Positions 34,301-41,111 of a stretch of DNA of 64,000 nt are shown here, in pieces. Both the position numbers and the translations under genes were made by a program. Origin of the DNA: Chloroflexota bacterium (GTDB lineage: Bacteria > Chloroflexota > Anaerolineae > Caldilineales > Caldilineaceae); assembly GCA_016861025.1 (NCBI GenBank), contig BOKO01000004.1, forward strand, positions 124,001-188,000, in the 5' to 3' direction. Numbering within the stretch: position 1 is the stretch's first letter; every line of letters starts with the position of its first letter. The notes under the pieces are model-generated. The model ran no database searches. It was not told where the DNA came from and was given only the letters and a program-made list of their open reading frames with translations.

Positions 34301-34305
34301 GATAG
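28357..34305 (+). CDS. Giant secreted propeller/PKD-repeat protein
   Basis: 1982 residues. A signal peptide with a basic start and hydrophobic core (ALLMILLIAGMVTTS) probably ends at AQA-A near residue 44. Two tandem units of about 300 residues (about 46-340 and 345-640) look like beta-propeller modules; each begins with an SGL-like strand and a paired-Cys motif, GVCRIDLDAGG...TC and GLCRVDPAIGG...TC. Then seven repeats of a K domain (ANAG...SSDPDGHTPL...FTAP) plus a PKD domain (WNFGDG...HTY...VTATN) cover about 641-1864. A TIG/IPT domain (about 1866-1955) and the tail LYLPVVTR finish it. No catalytic residues recognised; an adhesive or scaffold role is inferred. Start ATG has AGAGG upstream. 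Confidence 0.85.
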   Translation: MNRVFANYQRSMASRWRRIYRALLMILLIAGMVTTSMTPAQAATGEHYVGALTTVRGQAWLPGPTGAVDGNLWVADAVRGVCRIDLDAGGQFVLNPATCSTVAAAPGQFAFANNFVYVPASANGSTSLVRLSYDPVTESLSAPTAINLAPGVTPAPNLRPAAAAISPGGSVYVGALNSNVVVRIVAPGSASPIVQTVGTASSSGVRALAFVGGNLYLAENGVVTRIANADTCTGACTATPVTGITVAAPLSLVADPSHLYIGATDGVYRYNPTTGVQELFGDTGSVVVAGNTLNPPLVNVTSLAIDGANLYAADDPTGGINLHARIWRLLTTDPAGGDPTTALTVATLYAERPGAGITLPASLHWLGGALGERLWVTDVFQGLCRVDPAIGGPALNLATCRIGADVPGQVAVDYVNNLVYMPVAEDGLHRAQYNPATNTIGTPVRIMTEAGRVRLTAAALGPDGNLYFGSIRIPDIQRFVNPSGDPAGPPQQFHTIGLAGGEVSGMAFVGNDLYILDVEPVSLAPRLAVIPNAVGCGGAPGLPGNCVAQTVPGVTLSAADVHFSLTSDGVNLFVANETELLWFNPATGVATPLVRSGIDGLGNNSPFRSISGVGIDSQGQVFFGDDTTAAEGAGETRIWQVERPIANAGVDQTVLVNSTVTLDGTGSSDPASHLPLTYAWTQTGGPAVTLTGANTTQPTFTAPATPAVLTFALIVNDGIGLASTADSVQVTVNDAPITGLTLNSTSSTTLGQTTPFTVSTTGGANITYVWNFGDGSAEVSGGSANSHVYPTAGIFTAIVTATNNAGSVSAQRVVTITNQPPTANAGSGQTVTVGANVTLNASASSDPDGHTPLSYGWQQTGGAPVTLSNAAAAQPTFTAPAAPSTLTFSVIVTDSRGLPANAVSSVVVNVRDTAISNAALSSNGPTTLGAATTLTATATGSNLTYLWNFGDGTPLTPSGATVTHVFPVEGNFAPSVVIANSFMSVTRSTPVNITNLAPLANAGADQNVLVGSVVNLNSQGSSDPDGHTPLSHSWVQTGGPAVVLTGANTATPSFTAPAAPTTLTFALTVADARGKASNGADQVVITVGDAPITNLAVTHNGPVVVGQTVNYTATAAGSNIVYHWSFGDGATGAGATPNHTYSSGGLYTVIVTATNGAGSATATALIGVGYLPPTAEAGAAQNAAVGAAVTLDGSGSSDPGNNTPLLYRWTQIGGPTVVLSNPAAAQPIFSAPATPATLTFRLMVTNTVGLSSTPDDTTVTVLDIPVGGLTVNNNSPTVLGQPTQLSANATGSNIVYTWRFGDGATANGKNVSHTYSGVGAFTAIVTATNSAGSASASTIVLVTNQPPIANAGPNQQALVDDIVTLNGSGSSDPDGHTPLVYGWRQTDGPTVSLSNAAAAQPTFTAPAAPTSLTFSLIVTDSRGFVSAADEVTVQVRDRAPGALSANNSGPTTLGQATTLSASAQGSNLAFQWNPGDGSPVKDGASVSHTYAAAGAYQATVTATNSAGHVSATTIVVVHNTPPLANAGADKNALVGENVVLDASASSDPDNHLPLSVGWQQIGGPSVVLINADKAQASFTTPPTPTTLTFRLIVTDAHGLAGVADTVDVVVSDAPVANLTAASNAPTTLGAQTTLSASANGSNLSYAWELGDGNTASGANVTHVYAAAGVYTARVTATNAAGSQSATILVTVTNLRPTIVTGGNQSVKVNQPVILDASASNDPEDHEPLTFLWEQISGAAVTLSNPTNAIASFTAPGAAGALIFRVTVTDARGLANTAQVIVNVDDVPISNLEVTTNSPTVFGAATTLVANAIGSNITYEWTLGDGTPNKTGAVVQHTYAAPGVYTVLVVATNNLGGATRSATIEVVNPRPVVTGAVLDPPPTLGQVSYTLTITGSNFVPGALVYWNNTPRATTFISATELKAVIVGGDVNSASIARIHVNNPAPGGGSSEQFVINLPAPIDPNPEEPGGNNAATLYLPVVTR

Positions 34306-34318
34306 CGCCCTGTCAGTT

Positions 34319-34382
34319 GCGTGTTGCACGGTGCGAGCCGTCGGCGGGCGCATATCGCCGCACGCTGCACTGTGCAACACGC
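34319..34382 (+). terminator. Long hairpin between the second and third giant genes
   Basis: Arms 34319-34334 and 34367-34382 (GCGTGTTGCACGGTGC and GCACTGTGCAACACGC) pair over 16 positions with one G-U, 13 bases after the stop codon. The 32-base loop contains a further GGCG/CGCC pairing. No T-run. Confidence 0.5.
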
Positions 34383-34439
34383 AGCCCACTCTGGTGGACT
34401 TGACCGGGATTCTGCAGAGGGATGACCAAGGAAAACGCT

Positions 34440-37400
34440 ATGAAACGACTGTCGATTGTATTGTGGACTGTGTTGGTGCTCTCGATGATTGCCGCCAACT
34501 TTGCTGGCGCCGCTCAGGCTGCCCCTACCTTACAGACGATACCGCCAGCGCCACCGCCGCCAATTGCGAACGCCGGGCCGCCAAGCATCATTGCTGAGGC
34601 GGCTACGCTTGTCACGCTGAGCGGCGTTGGGTCAACCGGGACAGGACTTACGTTTCAGTGGCAGCAGATCGGCGGTTTGCCCGTTGTCCTGAACGGCGCC
34701 AACACGCCAACGGCAACCTTTATCTTTCCATTCCAACCCGGCGTGGCGCTGCTGGTGCTGACCTTTCAGCTGACCGTGACGGACAGCCTGGGGCGCACCG
34801 CGACCGACACCGTGTTGGTGATGGAAGAGCGGTTGCCACCAGCCCCGGCGCTCAGCGTCGTGCCGATTCCAGAACCGCCCGACCTCGCCGCGTACGTGCG
34901 CAACAGGACGGCGGCGATCCGGTTGGGCAAGGCTCTTTTCTGGGATATGCAGCTTGGCAGTGACGGGATAACCGCCTGCGCCAGTTGTCACTTTGCCGCC
35001 GGCACTGACAACCGCGTCACCAATCAGGTGCATCCGGGACCGAACGGCGTTTTTGAGACCGTAGGACCCAACGGCACCCTACAGCCAGGGAATTTCCCGT
35101 TCCATCTTGTGGATCCCACGATCACAAGCGTCGTGTTGCGTTCAAGCGACGATATCGTCGGCACGCAGGGCGTGCCGCGCGCCGATTTTGGCGGCATCGT
35201 GCCTGGTCAGCCGGTTGAAAGCGATCTGCCGATCGCTGACCCCGTCTTCCATGTCAACGGCGTCAATACGCGTCAGGTGACGGCGCGCAATGCACCCTCG
35301 GTCATCAATGCTATCTACAATCTGCGCAATTTCTGGGATGGGCGCGCCAGCTTCGTGTTCAACGGCGTCAGCCCCTTTGGCATCCGCGATACGGCTGCGC
35401 GCGTTTGGGTCGTCCAACCGGATCAGAGCCTTGCGCAGGCGCCTGTGCAGATTCAATTCGCCAGTCTGGCCTCGCAGGCAGTTGGACCGGTGAACAACGA
35501 AGTTGAGATGTCATGGCGGGGGCGATCCTTCCCTTTGCTGGCGCGCAAAATGTACAGCCTAACCCCGCTCGCCCTGCAGCAAGTTGCTCCTACTGACAGT
35601 GTGCTGGGCCCGCTGGTCAGCGCCAACGGGGCCGGGATCAACATCAGCTATCTCGACCTCGTGCAGGCAGCGTTCGAGCCACGTTTCTGGAACTCGACCA
35701 ACATCATCGTGTTTGACGCGCAAGGCGTGCCATCGGTGGCGCCTAATCCAGGCAGACCGCTGACAAACAATGAATTCAGCCTGGCGGAAGTGAATTTTTC
35801 GTTGTTCTTTGGTCTGGCGCTGCAGCTCTACCAGGCGACGTTGATCTCCGATCAGACGCCCTATGATCGCTTTCAGCAGGGTGAATTGACTGCGTTGACG
35901 CCGCAGCAACAGCGCGGTCTGGACATCTTCACCAATGTCACCGTCTGTTCACTCTGTCATCTCGGTCCCGAATTTACGAGCGCTTCTGTGTCGGCGCTGA
36001 TCGGACCGCCGCTGCCCAATTTCCCAGTCGAGCCGGCGGCGCCGGTAGAACGCATGGCGATGGCTGATGGTGTGTTATCCGTCTACGATATCGGTTTTTA
36101 CAACATTGGCGTTCGCCCCACTGCGGAAGACCTGGGACAGGGCGGCAACGATCCCTTCGGCGCGCCACTTTCCTGGACGCGACAGGCGCAACTCGGGGCG
36201 CCGATCGGTCCGCCGCTGCAACCGCCGCCGTTGATCAATCCTGGCGAGCGCGCTGCTGTCAACGGCGCCTTCAAGACGCCTGGCTTGCGCAATGTGGAAT
36301 TGACCGCGCCCTATATGCATAATGGCGGCATGTCAACGCTCGAGCAGGTGATCGATTTCTATGCACGCGGCGCTGACTTTGCACAGCAGAATATCGCTGA
36401 TCTGGCGCCGGCGATTGTACCGCTTCCCATCAACGAACAGGACGAGCAAGACCTGGTTGCGTTCTTGCGGGCATTGACCGATGAACGCGTGCGCTTGCAG
36501 AGTGCGCCGTTCGATCATCCACAACTGCTGCTGCCCAATGGCGACTCGATGATCGAATTCCCGGCGACGGGCGCAGCCGGTGGGCCGCCCATTGAGCCTT
36601 TTGTCGAGATCAACCCGGCGCTTAGTGCCACGTTGCGCGTTGAGCCATCAGAAGTCCGTCTTGGCAGCTCAGCCAGGGTCACAGTCACGGTGCAAAACAA
36701 CGGCGATGTCATCCTTCGCCAGGTTTCAGCGGTCTCGAATCACTGCACCCTCACCGGGCCGATCAATGACCAGTGGTCAGCCAACGCGCTTGACCCGCGT
36801 GAAAGCTGGGTGTACACCTGCCAGATTACCCCCAATGACGCCGGGACGATTCTGGTTACTGTATCGGGGCGACACAAGCTGGGTCAGACGGTCAGCGCAA
36901 ACGCCGTACAGCAGATCGCTGTGCAAAAGCCGTCGTTAGCCGTCCGCATCTCTGCAAACCCAACGACAGCGCAGCCGGGGCAGACGATCACCTATCAGTA
37001 CGTGGTTACAAACACAGGCAATGTCCCGGTGACGGGCGTGACGCTGCATGATAGCCGGCTCGGTGCGGTGTCGCTGAGCAACTCAAGCCTGGCGCCGGGT
37101 GCAATCGCCACCGGCAGCCGCACCTATGTCGCACAGGTGGCGGACATTCTGGCGACGTTGAGCAATACGGCGCAGGCTTCGGGCCAGCCGCCGTTGGGCG
37201 CAGCCGTGACCGCCAACGCAGGTATTGTCGTCGATGTCACCGGCGCTGCGATTCAGGTGCGCGTGCGTCCGGCGCGCTCAACGGTGAACGTTGGGGAAGC
37301 GCTGAGCTATGAATATCGGGTGCGCAATATCGGCGATCAACCGCTCACCAATTTGTCGCTGACTGACAGCCGTCTGGGCACAATTACACTGGCGGCAACG

Positions 37401-40400
37401 ACACTGGCTCCCGGACAAGACACGACCACCAGCGCCACAACGTTGATCACCCCGGCTGATGCGCCTGGTCCGATTGTCACAACGGCAACGGCTTCTGGTT
37501 CACCAAGTGGCGGCAATGCTGTAAGCCACAGCGCGGGCGCATCTGTCGCAATCGCCGGCGCGGCATCGTTGACGGTCAACATCAGCAAACCGGCTTCAGC
37601 GCCGATCGGGGCAGTTGTTCAATATAACTATCAGGTAACGAATAATGGCCCGGTGCCCTTCAGCGCGCTCACTGCGCACGATACATTGCTCGGCGCGCTG
37701 ACCATAGCGGGTGGGTTGGCGCCCGGTCAAACTGTCAGCGCGGCGGCGTCTCTACCCGTGACCGAGACGATGTTGCCGGGGCCGCTTAGCAACCGGGTGA
37801 CGGTGACCGGTGCAACCGTAGCTGGTTTGCCTGTGAAGACAGAGGCGTCCAGTTTGCTGGCGTTGGTCAGCAACCCGCGCATCGCAGTGACGCAGACCGT
37901 TACACCGCTGAACGCCACGCCGGGCGCAGTCGTGACCTACACCGTTTTTGTGCAGAATACTGGCGATGTCTCATTGCGCACAGTCAACGTGCAGAGCAAC
38001 CTGCTTGGTCCGATTGCCTTGGCGACCACAAATCTGGCGCCTGGTCAGATAACGAGCGGGACAGCCATCCATGTGGTTGCAGAGAACAATCTCCCCGGTC
38101 CGCTAGTGAACACAGTGACGGGCGCGGGCACGCCACGCTACGGCAACGGAGCCGCTGTGACCGCAACTGCCAGCAGCAGCGTGGTTCTGACCAGCAATCC
38201 GGCGCTCCAGGTCGAAGCCAGCGCCAACCCTGACCCGATCGGGGTTGGGAATGCAATCAGCTATCGCTATCGCGTGCGCAATGTGGGCAATGTCACGCTG
38301 ACCAATCTTGTCGTGCGCGATGACCGTACAGGCGTGATCGTCAGCCCGGTCACGACGCTGGCGCCCGGAGCGAGCGTTGATGTAACCGCAAGTTATGTCG
38401 TAAAAGAGACGGACTTGCCTGGGCCTTTGCCAAACGCAGTCCATGCCACAGCGCTCACAGCCTTGAACCAGGTTGTCCAGGCAAATGCAGCGCTCACAGT
38501 CAGGCTCACCACCGGTCCGGCAATCCAGATCGTGGTCACCGCCAACCCAGCCACGGCGCGCGTCGGTGATCAGGTGACGTTCACCTACCTGGTGCGCAAT
38601 GTCGGCAACGTAACGCTCAATCAAATTGCCGCCACGGACGCGCGACTGGGCGCAGTGACACTGGGCGTCACCACGCTGGCGCCCGGGGAGGCAACGGTGG
38701 GAACGCGCGGCTACACCATCGCCCAAAGTGACTTGCCAGGTCCCTTGATGCAGACAGCCAGCGTCGTGGGCGTCTCCAGCCAGGGTGGTTCAGCGACGGC
38801 CTCCGACAGCGGCGAGGTTGTGCTTGCCAGCCAACCGGCGCTGGCGCTCACCATCCAGCCAGAACGCGCCACCATCGAAGTGGGCGAAACGATGGCTGTC
38901 GTCTACATCGTGCAGAACGTGGGCGATGTCACCCTGACCAACGTCACACTGACGGATGCCCGATCCGGCGCCGTTATGCTTGATCGCAGCGTGCTGATGC
39001 CCGGTGAGAATGCGATGGGCGCCGCAACCTTCACCGCCGACGAGCGCGATCTCGACGGTCCGATTGTGTTGACGGCAAGTGCGTCAGCCAACCCGCCGAC
39101 CGGGTTGTCCACCGTGACCGTGATGCGGAGTGTACAAATCGGGCTGACCAGCCGGCCCGAGCTGGCGTTGACATGGACGTCCGATACTCCATCTGGTGCA
39201 GTCGGTGCAGCAATTCAATACCGCTATACACTGCGCAACACAGGCAACCGCACCCTGGAGAATCTGGCGCTGACTGACAGTCGGTTAGGAAGCATCTCCC
39301 TGAGCCGCTCGACGCTGGCGCCGGGTGAGAGCGCCAGCGGTGAAGCAGCGATGATTCCAACGCAAGCCGATCTGCCCGGCCCAATTGTCACCCAGGCAAC
39401 GGCTTCGGGAACGCCAGTTTATGGAAGCGGCGGCGCAGTCAACGCTGTCACCAGCACGCGGTTGCCTTTGACGACGCAGCCCGGCTTGCTCGTACAGATC
39501 ATGGCGCCGGCGACCGCAACGATTGGCACCACCATTCAATACACTGTCCGCATCACCAACACAGGCGATGTGACACTGTTGGCTTTGCAAGCAGTGGACA
39601 GTCATCTCGGCCCTGTTGCATTGGCGACGACGATGCTGGCGCCCGGGGTCGGCACATGGGGAACCGCAACACTGCCTGTCGTCGAGACGCTGCTACCGGG
39701 CCCGCTCCAACATCGGCTGACCGCCAATGCGCTATCTTCCGTCGGCGCACCGGTCACAGGGGTGGGCGTAACCGAGGTGGCGCTCAACGAGTCGCCAGCG
39801 CTTCAACTTACCCAGCAGCCGGGCCAGACACGCGCGATGATTGGCGATAACCTGACCTTCGCCGTGCAGGTGCGCAATGTCGGCAATGTCACGGTGCGCA
39901 ATCTCTCCGTGACCAGCGATCGCCTTGGCCCGCTCAGCATGAACAAAACCGAGCTGGCGCCAGGCGAAACGGCTTCTGCGCAGTTGACTTATCCGATTGC
40001 TGAGTCTGATCTGCCTGCGATGGTTCATGTTCTGTCTGCGGCTGCGGTGACAAAATATGGTGGGCGCAGCGTTGTTGCCAGCAATGAAGCCACCGTTGCC
40101 ATATCGGGAACGCCGGGCGTCCAGCTCAGCGTGACAGCGCCAGCAACCGCGCGCATCGGTGAGACCGTCGTTTTCAGGTACACAGTCCAAAACAACGGCA
40201 ATGTCTCGCTGCGCGGCTTGACGCTTATCGATGATCACTTTGGTTCGTTGACGCTCAGTCATACGACCTTAGCGCCGGGCGCCATCGCCACTGCGCAGCA
40301 TTCCGTTGTCGTTCAGGAGACGCATCTGCCGGGTCCATTAAGCAGTCGCGCCGTGTTGGCCGCCTCCTCCACAACCGGGCAGGCGCTCGGCGCTGAGCAA

Positions 40401-41084
40401 ACAAGCAGCGTTGAGCTCCAAAGCACACCTGCGCTGGTGGTCGCAGTGGTCGCCGATGTGGATACACCGACGACCGGCAATACGGTGCGGGTGCGCTATG
40501 AGGTGCGCAACACTGGCGACACAACCATTCGCAATCTGGCTGCCACCGATAACCGCTTTGGCGCGATCACCCTTGCGGCAACAACGCTGCGCCCAGGCGA
40601 AAGCACTGCTGCCACCATCGAGCACCAGATTCAGCCCAATGATCTGATCGGCGCCTTCATTCACACCGTAACTGCGACAGGCGTGGATAGCATTGGTCGC
40701 AATGTGCAGGGCAGCCGCAGCAATACGATCGCAATCAGTGGAGGCGTAATTGCTGTACAACTGGTTGGCGATGTGGAGGGAGCAGACAACGTGGCGCTGT
40801 TGTTCAACGACGCCCAATTCGACCTTGCCATCGGCGAGACTCGTCGCTTCGAGGCGCTGCATACCGGTCGATATGTGATCCGGTTGGCGGACTCCACAAC
40901 CTGGGGCGCGCAAAGTGCGATCTGTGATGGAGGTGCATGGACTTACAATGAACCTGCAACACTGACAGTCAATCTGTCTCGGGGCCAAACCGTATCGTGC
41001 CGTTTCACATTGGTGCGCGTCGAGGATGTGCCAGGAGGAGATAGCGCCAATGCGTTATATCTGCCGATCGTCAGCCGGCAGTAA
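34440..41084 (+). CDS. Giant secreted di-heme cytochrome c peroxidase/MauG-type protein with 13 Ig-like repeats
   Basis: A protein of about 2214 residues. Signal peptide MKRLSIVLWTVLVLSMIAAN... ends near AQA-A. An Ig/K-like domain (about 45-140) precedes a di-heme peroxidase domain (about 148-715). Heme c sites are CASCH near 180 (after LGKALFWDMQLGSDG) and CSLCH near 503. Family features include APSVINAIYNLRNFWDGRAS and APYMHNGGMSTLEQVIDFYA. Thirteen repeats of the type seen in the multicopper oxidase follow, then a Cys-paired beta domain and the tail LYLPIVSRQ. The family reduces H2O2 or oxidises proteins and other substrates; the substrate here is unknown. ATG 34440 is preferred (AAGGA upstream) over ATG 34422. 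Confidence 0.86.
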   Translation: MKRLSIVLWTVLVLSMIAANFAGAAQAAPTLQTIPPAPPPPIANAGPPSIIAEAATLVTLSGVGSTGTGLTFQWQQIGGLPVVLNGANTPTATFIFPFQPGVALLVLTFQLTVTDSLGRTATDTVLVMEERLPPAPALSVVPIPEPPDLAAYVRNRTAAIRLGKALFWDMQLGSDGITACASCHFAAGTDNRVTNQVHPGPNGVFETVGPNGTLQPGNFPFHLVDPTITSVVLRSSDDIVGTQGVPRADFGGIVPGQPVESDLPIADPVFHVNGVNTRQVTARNAPSVINAIYNLRNFWDGRASFVFNGVSPFGIRDTAARVWVVQPDQSLAQAPVQIQFASLASQAVGPVNNEVEMSWRGRSFPLLARKMYSLTPLALQQVAPTDSVLGPLVSANGAGINISYLDLVQAAFEPRFWNSTNIIVFDAQGVPSVAPNPGRPLTNNEFSLAEVNFSLFFGLALQLYQATLISDQTPYDRFQQGELTALTPQQQRGLDIFTNVTVCSLCHLGPEFTSASVSALIGPPLPNFPVEPAAPVERMAMADGVLSVYDIGFYNIGVRPTAEDLGQGGNDPFGAPLSWTRQAQLGAPIGPPLQPPPLINPGERAAVNGAFKTPGLRNVELTAPYMHNGGMSTLEQVIDFYARGADFAQQNIADLAPAIVPLPINEQDEQDLVAFLRALTDERVRLQSAPFDHPQLLLPNGDSMIEFPATGAAGGPPIEPFVEINPALSATLRVEPSEVRLGSSARVTVTVQNNGDVILRQVSAVSNHCTLTGPINDQWSANALDPRESWVYTCQITPNDAGTILVTVSGRHKLGQTVSANAVQQIAVQKPSLAVRISANPTTAQPGQTITYQYVVTNTGNVPVTGVTLHDSRLGAVSLSNSSLAPGAIATGSRTYVAQVADILATLSNTAQASGQPPLGAAVTANAGIVVDVTGAAIQVRVRPARSTVNVGEALSYEYRVRNIGDQPLTNLSLTDSRLGTITLAATTLAPGQDTTTSATTLITPADAPGPIVTTATASGSPSGGNAVSHSAGASVAIAGAASLTVNISKPASAPIGAVVQYNYQVTNNGPVPFSALTAHDTLLGALTIAGGLAPGQTVSAAASLPVTETMLPGPLSNRVTVTGATVAGLPVKTEASSLLALVSNPRIAVTQTVTPLNATPGAVVTYTVFVQNTGDVSLRTVNVQSNLLGPIALATTNLAPGQITSGTAIHVVAENNLPGPLVNTVTGAGTPRYGNGAAVTATASSSVVLTSNPALQVEASANPDPIGVGNAISYRYRVRNVGNVTLTNLVVRDDRTGVIVSPVTTLAPGASVDVTASYVVKETDLPGPLPNAVHATALTALNQVVQANAALTVRLTTGPAIQIVVTANPATARVGDQVTFTYLVRNVGNVTLNQIAATDARLGAVTLGVTTLAPGEATVGTRGYTIAQSDLPGPLMQTASVVGVSSQGGSATASDSGEVVLASQPALALTIQPERATIEVGETMAVVYIVQNVGDVTLTNVTLTDARSGAVMLDRSVLMPGENAMGAATFTADERDLDGPIVLTASASANPPTGLSTVTVMRSVQIGLTSRPELALTWTSDTPSGAVGAAIQYRYTLRNTGNRTLENLALTDSRLGSISLSRSTLAPGESASGEAAMIPTQADLPGPIVTQATASGTPVYGSGGAVNAVTSTRLPLTTQPGLLVQIMAPATATIGTTIQYTVRITNTGDVTLLALQAVDSHLGPVALATTMLAPGVGTWGTATLPVVETLLPGPLQHRLTANALSSVGAPVTGVGVTEVALNESPALQLTQQPGQTRAMIGDNLTFAVQVRNVGNVTVRNLSVTSDRLGPLSMNKTELAPGETASAQLTYPIAESDLPAMVHVLSAAAVTKYGGRSVVASNEATVAISGTPGVQLSVTAPATARIGETVVFRYTVQNNGNVSLRGLTLIDDHFGSLTLSHTTLAPGAIATAQHSVVVQETHLPGPLSSRAVLAASSTTGQALGAEQTSSVELQSTPALVVAVVADVDTPTTGNTVRVRYEVRNTGDTTIRNLAATDNRFGAITLAATTLRPGESTAATIEHQIQPNDLIGAFIHTVTATGVDSIGRNVQGSRSNTIAISGGVIAVQLVGDVEGADNVALLFNDAQFDLAIGETRRFEALHTGRYVIRLADSTTWGAQSAICDGGAWTYNEPATLTVNLSRGQTVSCRFTLVRVEDVPGGDSANALYLPIVSRQ

Positions 41085-41111
41085 GAGATCGAGGGCAACG
41101 TTGGTCCGCTG

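Noticed and set aside
23190..40750. The long repeat arrays as a CRISPR or satellite DNA
   Set aside because: Repeats are in-frame protein domains of about 320 bases with diverged DNA, not short identical repeats with unique spacers.
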